The position numbers and the translations under genes are program-made. Of a stretch of DNA of 64,000 bases, positions 36,061 to 46,455 are shown one piece after another. Below the pieces are notes generated by a model. That model searched no databases and had not been told where the DNA came from. It was given only the letters and a program-made list of their open reading frames with translations. Location: positions 219,486,296 to 219,550,295 of the forward strand of contig CM022301.1 in NCBI GenBank assembly GCA_011799875.1, written 5' to 3'. Source of the stretch: Thinopyrum elongatum (lineage: Eukaryota > Streptophyta > Magnoliopsida > Poales > Poaceae). Numbering within the stretch: position 1 is the first letter of the stretch; every line of letters begins with the position of its first letter.

Positions 36061-37843
36061 AGACTAAGTTTTTGCTTCTTCACATGCTATGTGCTATCCT
36101 TTGAATGTCATTTTATTTTGTTTTTCTTTCTGTTTGAATAAAATACGTAAGATCAAAATTTTCTTTATCAGAGAGAGTCTTCACATAGCTACTTAATTAT
36201 TCGACTACTCATTGATGTTCACTTATATCCTTTTTGGAGTAGTTTGTCATTTACTCATGTGCTTCACTTATATCCTATGAGTAAATGGTTGAATGAATTG
36301 AATATCATAAATCTGAAATTATATATGTTTCATATGCTTATCCCATGGGGAGTAACGACTTCACATATAAGAAGTAGAGGTGGTAAATTTATTGAAAGTT
36401 AGCAAACATAGTATTGGTCACTTGAACAATTCATGAAAGAATATTGAAGGAAGAGAGATTTCACATATAAATATACTATCTTGGACATCTTCTATGATTG
36501 TGATCCCCATGAATTATTTTCAAACTTGAGAAAATTAGTTGAAGTTGGACAAGGAAGACAACGTAATGAGTTATGCTTGGGTATATTTGTATAGAAGTTA
36601 TATTGTTATGGATCCTCCAACATGTGGTGCTTGCTATTTAGAATCTTTTGCTAGCCAAAATTTCTGTACTAAGCGGGAATACTGCTTGTGCATCCAAAAT
36701 CCTTGAACCAAGTTTCTTCCATGAGTGTCCACCATATCTACCTATATGCGGTATTTACCTGCCCTTCCAAGTAAATTTGCATATGCCAAACTCTAAACCT
36801 TCAAATAATAATCTATTTTGTATGCCCGAATCGCTCATGTAGCGACTAGGGGCTGTCAGTATCTTCCATGCTAGGTGGGTTATTCTCACGATGAGTGTTG
36901 ATTCACTTGTCATCCACGAGAGAGTGGCTGGTAATTGGGATGCCCAGTCCTATGATCAAAAGATCAAAAACAAAATTTCAAATAATTAAACAAAACTCCC
37001 CCAGGACTGTTGTTGGTATGGACAGTACCCGTTGTTTTGGATCAGCCGTGGAGTGTGATTGTTGGTGGAGGGGGAGTAAAAACTTTACCATTCTGTTTGG
37101 GAACCGCCTATAATGTGTCTAGCATGGAAGATAGTGAGAACTCTTGGTTGTTATGTTGACAATGAAAGCATACCTCTCAAAATTATGTTCATCTCTGTTT
37201 TAAAAGCTTCGAGCTCTGGCACCTCTGCAAATCCCTGCTTCCCTCTGCGAAGGGCCTATCTTTTACTTTTATTTTTGTTGAGTCAATTTCTTATTCCAAC
37301 CTATTATTTAGTTGGCAAGCATCATGTGGTGGGGAAAGATCTAAGCATATATGGCCATTCAAATATATTTGATCATGAATTATTATTGTTGACAATTATC
37401 TATATGATAAATAAGTTGGGAGGTGAAACACTAAGCCCCTAACTTTCTCTGTGCTCGATGGATGCTATTTGTTCTAAAAATATGCTTTGAGTGGTAGCAA
37501 TCATGGAAGACTATATGATAGTTGTGTATGTGGAATTTGCTAAATCAAAGCTCTTACATAGACCCTTCCTGAAAATAAGATGAATTGCAATTGTTTGATG
37601 ACTGAGAACATAGTTTGTTAGTTTTCAAGAAAGTTTATGGTCTATGCTTTAACATGTGAATAGCTTGCTACTTGATCATGAGAAGTTTTATGAGATGAGC
37701 TACTGTTTATGATATATAATGATGCTAGAAAAGGTGATTGAAATTATTATTGATCAAACTTGTGCACTTGCTAGCATTCACACTTCATAATTCTTTTATC
37801 ATTTACCTACTCGAGGACGAGCAGGAATTAAGCTTGGGGATGC
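36061..37843. other. Non-coding 3' interior of the Sabrina-like element
   Basis: AT-rich DNA with short ORFs only (for example 37113-37442). I see no domain or repeat of note except the purine-rich end, AAGCTTGGGGATGC, that primes plus-strand synthesis at 37830-37843. Confidence 0.6.
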
Positions 37844-39335
37844 TGATACGTCTCCAACGTATCTATAATTTATGAAGTATTCATGCCATGTTTACAACAA
37901 TTTTATATGGTTTTGGTATGATTTTATTAGAACTAACCCGGATTGACGCTGTTTTTAGCAGAACTACCGTGGTGTCGTTTTTTTGTGCAGAAATAAAAGT
38001 TCTCAGAATGAGCTGAAAATTTACGAAGAATATTTTTGGAAAATATAAAAAATACTGGAGCGAAAAGATACCAGAGAGGAGTCCCGAGGCAACCGCAAGG
38101 GTGCAGGGCGCGCCCCCTGCCTTGCCGCCGCCTCGTGGTCCCCCTTGACTTGTACCCGACGCCAAAACCTCCTATAAATAGAGAAAACTCCAGAAATAAA
38201 CCTAGATCGGGAGTTTCACCGCCGCAAGCCTCTGTAGCCATGAAAAACCAATCGGGAGCCCGTTTCGACACCCTGCCGGAGGGGGAAACCATCACCGGTG
38301 GCCATCTTCATCATCCCGGTGGTCTCCATGACGAGGAGGGAGTAGTTCACCCTCGGGGCTGAGGGTATGTACCAGTAGCTATGTGTTTGATCTCTCTCTC
38401 TCTCTCTTGTGTTCTTGATTTGGCACGATCTTGATGTACCGCGAGCTTTGTTACTATAGTTGGATCATATGGTGTTTCTCCCCCTCTATCTTCTTGTGAT
38501 GAATTGAGTTTTACCTTTGAGGTTTCACTATTATCGGATTGAATACTATTATGGATTTGAGAACACTTGATGTATGTCTTGCATGGGATACCCGTGGTGA
38601 CAATGGGGTGTTCTATTGATTCACTTGATGTATGTTTTGGCACTTTACTCACGGATTCCCGAGGTGACATTGGGGTAATCTATGCATAGGGGTTGATGCA
38701 CATTTTCGTCCTTGTTTCTCCGGTAGGAATCTTGGGGCACTCTTTGAGGTTCTTTGTGTTGGATTGAATATTATGAATCTGAAGTTGTTTGATGCATATC
38801 GTATAATTGACCCACGGATACTTGTGGTGACATTGGAGTATCTAGGTGACATTAGGGTTGATTGATGTGTGTCATATGGTGTTATTTTACTACGAACTCT
38901 AGGGCTGTTTGTGACACCTATAGGAATAGCTCAATAGATTGATCGGAAAGAATAACTTTGAGGTGGTTTCGTACCCTACAAGCAATTTCATCTTATGTTC
39001 TCCGCGATAGGAACTTTGGAGTGACTTTTGTCGCACGTTGAGGGATAGCCATATGATCTAATTAAGTTATCATTGTTGATAGAACTTGCACTAGTGAAAG
39101 TATGAATCTTAGGCCTTGTTTCCAAGCATTGCAATACCATTTTTACTCACTTTTGTTACTTGCTACCTTGCTGTTTTTATATTTTCAGATTACAAAAACC
39201 TATATCTACCATCCATATTACACTTGTATCACCATCTCTTCGCCGAACTAGTGCACCTATACAATTTACCATTGTATTGGGTGTGTTCGGGAAACAAGAG
39301 ACTCTTTGTTATTTGGTTGCAGGGTTGTTTGAGAG
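37844..39335 (+). repeat. Sabrina-like 3' LTR, first part
   Basis: It matches 31780 onward, with TATA CCTATAAATAG at 38171-38181. A 14-bp segment near 38108, present in the 5' LTR, is missing. It is cut at 39335/39336 by Max-1. The last 141 bp are at 48099-48239. Confidence 0.93.
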
Positions 39336-39685
39336 TGAAAGTGCAACTAATCCCTGGGTGGTTTTGGTAATTCTTAACAACATATAGCTCATTGAACTAA
39401 TACTCTTTCAAGATGATCATTTCATAAAGTTCAATGATTGGCATGGCATGGACTAGAGATGTGGACCCCTCAAAATGCTAAGGACATATATTGGCAAAAG
39501 CTCAAGACTCTACATTTTCTTTTTAGTGATCCAAGATCACATTGAGTCCATAGGAAAAGCCAATACTATTAAAAGGGGATGAGGTGTTGCTTAATGGCTT
39601 GCTTGCTCAAAATGCTTAGTGATATGCTCCAAAAGCCCTCAACCACTTTCTCATTTCCACATATGTCCTACACCTAAAGTCAAAC

Positions 39686-40147
39686 TCGGCCCCACCGATT
39701 TGATCTATCCGGCGCCACCGAGTTCACTTGACATAGCCATAGCCAGAAACCCTAATCAGTTCGGTCTCACCGATAGGGATCTCGGTCTCACTGAGATGGG
39801 ATTGCAAACTCTCTGTTTCCCTTCATAACATTTCGGTCTAACCGAAATGAGCGATCGGTCCCACCGAGTTCGGAATGCAAACTCTCTGTTTCCTTTTCGT
39901 AACGTTTTGGTCTAACCGAAATGAGCGATCGGTCCCATCGAGTTTGCCTGACCAACTCTCTGTTTGCCTATTACTGAAATCGGTCCCACCGAGTTCATGT
40001 GATCGGTCTCACCGAGATCAAGTTATGCCCTAACCCTAGCACATCGGTCCCACCGAGTTGATCACATCGGTCCCACCGAAAATCCTAACGTTCACATTTT
40101 GAACTGAATCGGTCTGACCGAGTTTCACTATTCGATCTCACCGAGTT
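39686..40147. promoter_or_regulatory. Array of 14 TCGGT-NNN-ACCGA palindromes in the Max-1 LTR
   Basis: Fourteen units fit TCGGTNNNACCGA with zero to two changes. Examples are TCGGCCCCACCGA at 39686, TCGGTCTCACCGA at 39761, TCGGTCTAACCGA at 39833 and TCGGTCCCACCGA at 39855. They lie 40-500 bp upstream of the TATA box, so they are candidate regulator-binding or methylation-target sites. The 3' LTR keeps 13 units. Confidence 0.85.
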
Positions 40148-40185
40148 TGGTAAATTGTGTGTAACGGTTAGATTTTGTGTGGAGG

Positions 40186-40195
40186 CTATAAATAC
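40186..40195 (+). promoter_or_regulatory. TATA box of the Max-1 LTR
   Basis: CTATAAATAC followed by CCCTCCACCCCC; conserved in the 3' LTR at 47283-47292. Confidence 0.75.
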
Positions 40196-40996
40196 CCCTC
40201 CACCCCCTTCTCCATTCGAGAAAAAGCCATCAAAACGTGCCTACACTTCCACTACTCATTTTCTGAGAGAGAACCACCTACTCATGTGTTGAGACCAAGA
40301 CATTCCAATCCAACCACTAGAATCTTGATCTCTAGCCTTCCCCAAGTTGCTTTCCACTCAAATCATCTTTCCACCATATCCAAATCTGTGAGAGAGAGTT
40401 GAGTGTTGGGGAGACTATCATTTGAAGCACAAGAGCAAGGAGTTCATCATCAACACACCATCTATTACCTTTTAGAGAGTGGTGTCTCCTAGATTGGTTA
40501 GGTGTTACTTGGGAGCCTCTGTCAAGATTGTGGAGTTGAACCAAGGAGTTTGTAAGGGCAAGGAGATCGCCTACTTCATGAAGATCTACCCAAGTGAGGA
40601 AAGTCCTTTGTGGGCGATGGCCATGGTGGGATAGACAAGGTTGCTTCTTCGTGGACCCTTCGTGGGTGGAGCCCTCCGTGGACTCGCGCAACCGTTACCC
40701 TTCGTGGGTTGAAGTCTCCATCAGCGTGGATGTACGATAGCACCACCTATCGGAACCACTCCAAAAATCTCTGTGTCCACATTGCGTTTGCTCCCTCTAA
40801 ACTCCTCCGCTTTACCTTCATATGCAATGATTTATATTCCGCTGCTATACTCTTAGAATTGCATATGTAGGTTGATTGCTTGACTTGTGCTAAGTTGCTA
40901 AAATCTGCCAAGACTTAAAATTGGGAAAAGACTAGATTTTTATTTGGTCAAGTAGTCTAATCACCCCCCCTCTAGACATACTTTCGATCCTACAAG

Positions 40997-41008
40997 TGGT
41001 ATCAGAGC
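40997..41008 (+). other. Initiator-Met tRNA primer-binding site of Max-1
   Basis: TGGTATCAGAGC, two bases after the LTR end, is the standard copia primer site. Confidence 0.9.
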
Positions 41009-41078
41009 TTTGGTCTCCATTTGCCTTGATTTCCATAGCTTTGGTGATCATAGCCTTGGTTTCACAACCTAGGAGAGT

Positions 41079-43272
41079 ATGGCGTCTAGCGAGGGAAATT
41101 ACCACCGTAGAGGTCCTTACTTTGATGGTACTAATTTTGCTAGTTGGAAGCATAAGATGAAAATGCATATTCTTGGACATAACCCCGCCGTTTGGGCTAT
41201 TGTGTGCATTGGTTTGCAAGGTGAATTCTTCGATGGGAGAGAACCGAACCGTGAAGCTACCGCTGAAGAATTGAAGATGTTGCAATACAACGCTCAAGCT
41301 TGCGATATCCTCTTCAATGGATTGTGCCCCGAAGAATTCAACAAAATCAGCCGTCTTGAGAATGCAAAGGAAATTTGGGATACTTTGATTGATATGCACG
41401 AAGGTACCGACTCCGTCAAGGAATCAAAATTGGATGTGCTTCAAAGTCAGCTTGACAAGTTCAAAATGAAGGATGGTGAAGGTGTCGCTGAAATGTACTC
41501 TAGGCTTGCTCTCATCACAAATGAGATTGCCGGCTTAGGAAGTGCACAGATGACCGATAGATTCATCATCAAGAAGATCCTAAGAGCCTTGGATGGAAAA
41601 TATGATACCGTGTGCACTTTGATCCAAATGATGCCCAATTACAAAGATCTCAAACCAACCGAAGTCATTGGAAGGATTGTTGCTCGTGAGATGTCACTCA
41701 AAGATAAAGAGGAGCTTCACAACAAGTCTAGTGGTGCTTACAAAGCCTCATGTGATGCTCCTACATCATCAAGTGAGAAACAAGCCTTCAATGAAGAATT
41801 GAGCCTAATGGTGAAGAACTTCAACAAGTTCTACAAGAGTAGAAGCAAAGAAAGAAGTTCCAAGTGAAGGTCCTACAATGACAAAAGATCTTCTAGTCGT
41901 GAGAGAAATTGCTATAATTGTGGAAGACCCGGACACTACTCCAATGAGTGTACGACCCCACACAAAAGAAGGGAAGACTCACCTAAGAGAAGAAGTAGAA
42001 GAGAAGAATCACCTCCAAGAGAGAGAAGGAGTAGAGATGATCGTTATGAACGAAGACAAGGACTTGAAAAGGAAGGACAAGTCATGAAAGAACTACACAA
42101 GACGAAGACATCAAGCTCATGTTGGTGAATGGGTATCCGGTTCCGACTCCGACCACTACTCCGAGAGAAGTTATCACTCCGACTCTGAATATACTCAAGA
42201 TGAAGGTGTTGCCGGTCTAGCACTTGTGTCAACCAACTCCTATGACATATTTGATTCACCAAATGAAGGAATTGGAAGATGCTTCATGGCTAAAGGCCCA
42301 AAGGTATCACACTCCGAGTATGTTGATTTCAATAGTGATGAAGATGATTTGCTAGGAGATGATGATTTACTTGTTGATAACTCTAGTGATGAAAACTATG
42401 ATGAACTTGCTATTAATCATGCTAATCAAGATAAAACGAATGACAATGATAAGGAGGAGATTGAGCATCTAACTAAAGAACTAAACACTCTTAAGTTAGC
42501 TCATGAAACTACTTTAGGAGATCATCGAGAACTTTTAAAGACTCATGAGAAGCTACGCTTTGAAAAGCTCAATCTAGAGCAAGAGCATGAGTCCTTAAAA
42601 GCCATCAATGATGATCTTCAGAAGAAAAGTTCTTACATTGCCAAGCATTTACTCTTGTCTACTTACATGCCACAAGTAAAATCTAGCAACAAGAGTAAGA
42701 AAGATTCTTCTTCTACTAGTAACAATAATCATTCTTCTTCTAGTAGTAACAATAATCATGCTAAATCCAATATTGTTGCTTCTAGTAGTTCTCTTGATTC
42801 CACTAATGATTCTCTTAGCCAAGTTTCACTTGAGCAAGAAAATAGCTTATTGAAGGGAATTATAGAGAAAGGTGTTTACAAGAGCCTTGCCGGAAGTAAG
42901 TAATTTGAGGAAATTGTACGCAAGCAAGGAAGGCACCGGAAGAATCAAGGTGTTGGTTTTGAACGAAAGTTCAATGCCAATGGAGTTGAGTGGGAAGAAG
43001 ATCAATACCCCAAGACAAAGTTTGTTCCTCAACAAGAGAAGTATGATCCTACTTCCTTCGAGGGGACACAAGCTCAAGATGATCTTCCACCACAAGACCA
43101 CAAGCTAAAAGGCAAGTACAAGCTTCAAGAAGAGATTGATGCATTTGAAGAAGCTCCAAAGGCCTTGGTCAAGTGGGTTCCCAAGACTACATCAAGTTCT
43201 ACTTCATCAAGTTCATCTACAACCCCAAGGATTCCCATCAAGATGGTGTGGATCCCAAAGAAGAAGAACTAG
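41079..43272 (+). pseudogene. gag: Extended Sirevirus-type gag of Max-1
   Basis: It starts MASSEGNYHRRGPYFDGTNF at 41079. The copia Gag (UBN2-type) region follows, with ENAKEIWDTLIDMHEGT and QLDKFKMKDGEGVAEMYSRL. After an in-frame TGA at 41865-41867 the same frame holds a CCHC knuckle CYNCGRPGHYSNEC (41910-41951) and an Arg/Ser/Glu-rich stretch. A frameshift near 42060 moves the rest to another frame. That part, from about 42226, has an acidic segment, a coiled coil (LTKELNTLKLAHETTLGDHR), poly-Ser/Asn runs, a CAA-to-TAA stop at 42901-42903, and an end at 43270-43272 after WIPKKKN. Long Gag proteins with C-terminal coiled coils are typical of Sireviruses. Not functional as it stands. Confidence 0.87.
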
Positions 43273-44139
43273 AGAGTTCTTGAGGGTGACTCCGCCAACA
43301 TACATCACTCACATTCACATTGGCAAGGACAAGTGCAATCAACTTCCACATCTTGCACTAGTTCAAGGAGTCACAAACCCTCTTGTTGGTAAGTCAAGGG
43401 ACATGGTAACCTAATGCTTTCATGGACATCATCTTGTGTGTACTTCACTCTATGTCTATGGATATCCTTGCTTGTTCCTTGTGGGACTAACCCATGTAGG
43501 TATTGAAAGTGCAACTCACTCCAATGGATTGCTCCAAATGATCTACATCAACATTGAGCATCCACATCTTCAACATCTACATGAAGTCATCATCGACAAA
43601 ACCCAAGGTTAGTTCATCCCTCTTAGGGGGGACATCACATCTAGGGGGAGCTTTACTCTAAGAATTGAGCTAAAGCAACTCTAATGGTGTGAACACAACA
43701 ATGCTTTATGAAAAAGTGGTAACCCCACTTGTGCTTAAACGATGAGTATGACCTATGATCAAATGTTCTCATTTGACTCCTAAGTCAATATACTCATATA
43801 TAGATGACCTAGTCATCGCCAAATGCTTGATAGATGCTAGAGTGTTTGTGCATGCTTTGCCACATATTTCATTTGCTATCTTATTGTGTGAGCATGTTGA
43901 TTGCATATTTTTTATTATTCGAGGACATCCATTTGTTGCTTTGATTGTTTGGCTCTTTTTCTTTTGCCAAATGGATGGACAAGAATGCCTAAGAACTTCC
44001 TCTAGCTATCTATGCTTTTCTCGTCTCAAACTCTATTCTTGCTACATCACAAAGTTTGATCAAGTCATATTCGAACCCTCTGGGTGAGGAGCACTCGGAG
44101 CCACCGATTCGTCATAGACTTAAACTTCCTAAACCTCTC
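43273..44139. other. Region where pol would be expected; non-coding with purine tracts
   Basis: No polymerase domain is seen. Purine tracts TTAGGGGGG (43624-43632) and CTAGGGGGAG (43641-43650) resemble plus-strand primer tracts. At 43502-43516 ATTGAAAGTGCAACT copies the junction that begins the 3' LTR (46454). A YIDDLVIA peptide at 43797 looks like an RT motif but has no RT context. Confidence 0.6.
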
Positions 44140-44333
44140 ACTGTATTTCGGTCTGACCGATTCTTTCCATTCGGGCACACCGAGTTCATTGAGTTGATCT
44201 AGGTTTTCAATCTCGGTGCAACCGATTTGAGTAATTCGGTCACACCGAGTTGCAGTAACCGCTTGCGATTCTGCATCTCGGTGCCACCGAGTCGTTCCAC
44301 TCGGTCACACCGACAGGATCAGGATATAAATAC
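44140..44333 (+). promoter_or_regulatory. Internal promoter-like region before the second gene of Max-1
   Basis: Six palindromes of the LTR type lie between 44151 and 44313 (for example TCGGTCTGACCGA, TCGGTGCAACCGA, TCGGTCACACCGA), followed by GATATAAATACCC at 44323-44335. The order and the TATA context match the LTR promoter (CTATAAATACCCC), although the surrounding sequence is not an LTR copy. A second cluster of about eight palindromes is in the intron downstream (44672-44902). Confidence 0.6.
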
Positions 44334-44513
44334 CCACGGGTTGAATTTTGGAAATTTCTCCAAAAACCCTTCGCCTGCGCGTATCCTGCTCTGCCGACTC
44401 GAGTCTCCGGATCGTCTCCTCATCGCCAGTGACCTCCAGCCGCTGGTCTCCGCCGCCGTCAACAGGAATCTTCGCCGCCGTTGCTGCCGTAGCGAGTTCA
44501 CCGCCGAGTTAGG

Positions 44514-45020
44514 GTATGAACTCGACCCCTATGTGCAATCTTTACCTCCGATTCCTGCACTTAGGTTAATGCCATGATTCTTACCACGTATGAGATTACT
44601 CTATCCAGCAAAAACTTCCTTTAGATTAGTTTTGATTCGAAAATTTAGGGGTAAGTTTCCGCCGAACTCATCTCGGACCGACCGAGTTGTAGAAATCGGT
44701 CTCACCGATTTGGTCTAGGCCATTGCACTTGTAATTTTCGGTCTGACCAAAACTTACGAATCGGTGCGACCGAGTTCAACTCTTAGTGAAACACTAGCAA
44801 TCTCGGAGTCACCGAACTATGTCTCGGTCTGACCGATTCCACTAGTTTAGACTCTTATGTTGCTTCGGTGTCACCGAGTTTAACAAATCGGTAGATCCGA
44901 AATGCTTTCTGTAGAAAACTAAAACTAAGTTTTTGACTCAATTGTTTTGCAAAATCTCTGCACTTTGTGATGCTCATCCACTCTATCCAAACTACATCTA
45001 TTCACAGGGTCAGTTTGCAG
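44514..45020 (+). other. Predicted leader intron of the second Max-1 gene
   Basis: The donor is AGG|GTATGA at 44514. The acceptor is TTTGCAG at 45014-45020, eight bases before the ATG at 45029. The same donor and acceptor positions exist in Max-2 (62868-63374). The exon before it is GC-rich and CCG-repeat-like (CGCCGCCG), as in plant 5' UTRs. Confidence 0.55.
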
Positions 45021-45028
45021 TGTCAGCT

Positions 45029-45937
45029 ATGTCAGAACAAAGTGACTGCCAGAATAAGTCTGAGGAGCAAGTTAGCATGAGTGAGGGCACTAGTCCCTCT
45101 GGCAGCTATGATGAGGGTAGCAGAAGCACCCAAGCAACTTGCCCAAAGTAGCTACCAGGACAAGGAGAAAGAGAAACTCAGATTCTGAGGATGAAGATTA
45201 TGTTGCTGTTGAGGAAGAGGTCAGCTTAAAGAAGAAAGTTGTCAAGAAAGAATTTGGCACTATAGCTTCAACCAAGCCTGGTCTGCACAAGAAAGCTCCT
45301 GCCAAGAGAGTGCCCATGTCTAAGGCCAGAGCCTCAACTCTTGAAGCCTCCAAATCAACTGTTGAAGAGGCTGCTGGTGAGGGCAAGAAGAGAAAGGAAA
45401 GGGTCAAGAAGACCATGGCCAGAGTGATTGGCAAACCCTCTATGATGAGAGATCCAGCTGAAGAAGAGAGAAAAAGCAAAAGCAGAAAAGGCAGCCAAGA
45501 TGCCAAGAGTTGAAGAGGCATCCCAAGTTTTTCTCAAGTCTAAACAAGATCAACTTAGCTATCTCATTCAAGCTACTTTGAGGATTGAGACAGGATTGGC
45601 CACCTTGACTCAGAATCAAGAGAGTCTTGAGAGAATTTTTGAGACAAAACTTCATGACTTGGATGTCAAGGTGACAGAGATTCAGACTTTTGTGGAGAAG
45701 ATCCAAGAAGAGCTTGAGGATAGGAGTGACAAGACCACCGCTGATGCTTATCAAAGGGTGCCCAGAAGACAGAGGTCTCCAGCAGTTCCAGTGACACACA
45801 CTAGAGCTACAACTTCAGCTCCTGCAGCCACAACTTCAGTTGCCCCTCCAGTTGCAACTCCACCAGCTCCTACAACCTCTTCAGATGCATTTGTTGCAGG
45901 ACTCCTCTCCACGCCACCTCCCAAAGATCAAGCTTAG
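45029..45937 (+). pseudogene. Second (accessory) protein gene of Max-1
   Basis: The start ATG at 45029 gives MSEQSDCQNKSEEQVSMSEG. A small deletion near 45130 shifts the frame, and the protein continues at 45139 (PKVATRTRRKRNSDSEDED) to a stop at 45511-45513. A third frame (45500-45937) encodes a coiled coil (RIETGLATLTQNQESLERIF) and a Pro/Ala/Thr-rich tail ending KDQA. Basic clusters (RTRRKR, KKRKERVKK) beside acidic Ser/Glu/Asp runs suggest a nuclear or nucleic-acid-binding protein. The counterpart in Max-2 is open. I do not recognise the family. Position after the missing pol corresponds to the extra, env-like ORF of some Sireviruses, but I see no signal peptide or membrane segment. Confidence 0.65.
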
Positions 45938-46455
45938 AGAGCCGCATAGCACTATGCATTTTTGAGCTTTTTGGTAACTTGTTGCCAAAGGGGGAGAAAG
46001 TGTATAGATCATAGGCTTCGAGAGAGAGAGCTTTGCTTCTTTTTTTCTCTTTTGCTACTTATTTGCTTGCCTGCTTGGATGATACTCTATGATTGTGCGT
46101 GTGAGATACTTGTATGGTCATGTGCTTGATCATATCATACTTTAATGCTTGTGCTTGAATGATGATATTCTCTATCTCTCATGTATGATCATTCACTTTG
46201 TCTTGGTGATGACTGTATATTTCATATTCTATCATTTTGAGCGCTCCACCAAGATGTATGTGACATGGAAGAGTAACCCATGATCCTAATCGAGTGTGCA
46301 TTTCATTCACAAGCAAATTTTTTAAATAATGCACAAATTTAGGGGGAGCTCTTGCTTATCACATACTTCTCAAAGCGACGATGTATTTCATTCTTATTAT
46401 CATTTGTCGAAGCTTTGATCTATATGTTGTCATCAATTACCAAAAAGGGGGAGAT
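45938..46455 (+). other. 3' non-coding tail of Max-1 with repeated polypurine tracts
   Basis: Purine tracts AAAGGGGGAGAAAG (45987-46000), TTAGGGGGAG (46339-46348) and AAAAAGGGGGAGA (46442-46454) are present. The last is the functional position next to the LTR. Multiple tracts are a known Sirevirus feature. Confidence 0.7.

Larger units (their letters stand above)
39336..40994 (+). repeat. Max-1 5' LTR
   Basis: It starts TGAAAGTGCAACTAATCCC and ends TCGATCCTACA. It carries a palindrome array in U3 and a TATA box at 40186-40195. ORFs across it are not coding. Confidence 0.94.

Noticed and set aside
40175..40870. Several short ORFs in the Max-1 LTRs (also 47272-47967)
   Set aside because: They lie in the transcribed leader of the LTR, appear in both copies only because LTRs are copies, and have no domain.
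43797..43820. YIDDLVIA peptide resembling the RT catalytic motif, present in Max-1 and Max-2
   Set aside because: No flanking RT sequence (no fingers, palm or thumb motifs) and the ORF is only 110 codons. It is conserved simply because the two elements are related.
45198..45799. Minus-strand ORFs opposite the Max-1 second gene
   Set aside because: Shadow frames of the Lys/Glu-rich plus-strand coding sequence.
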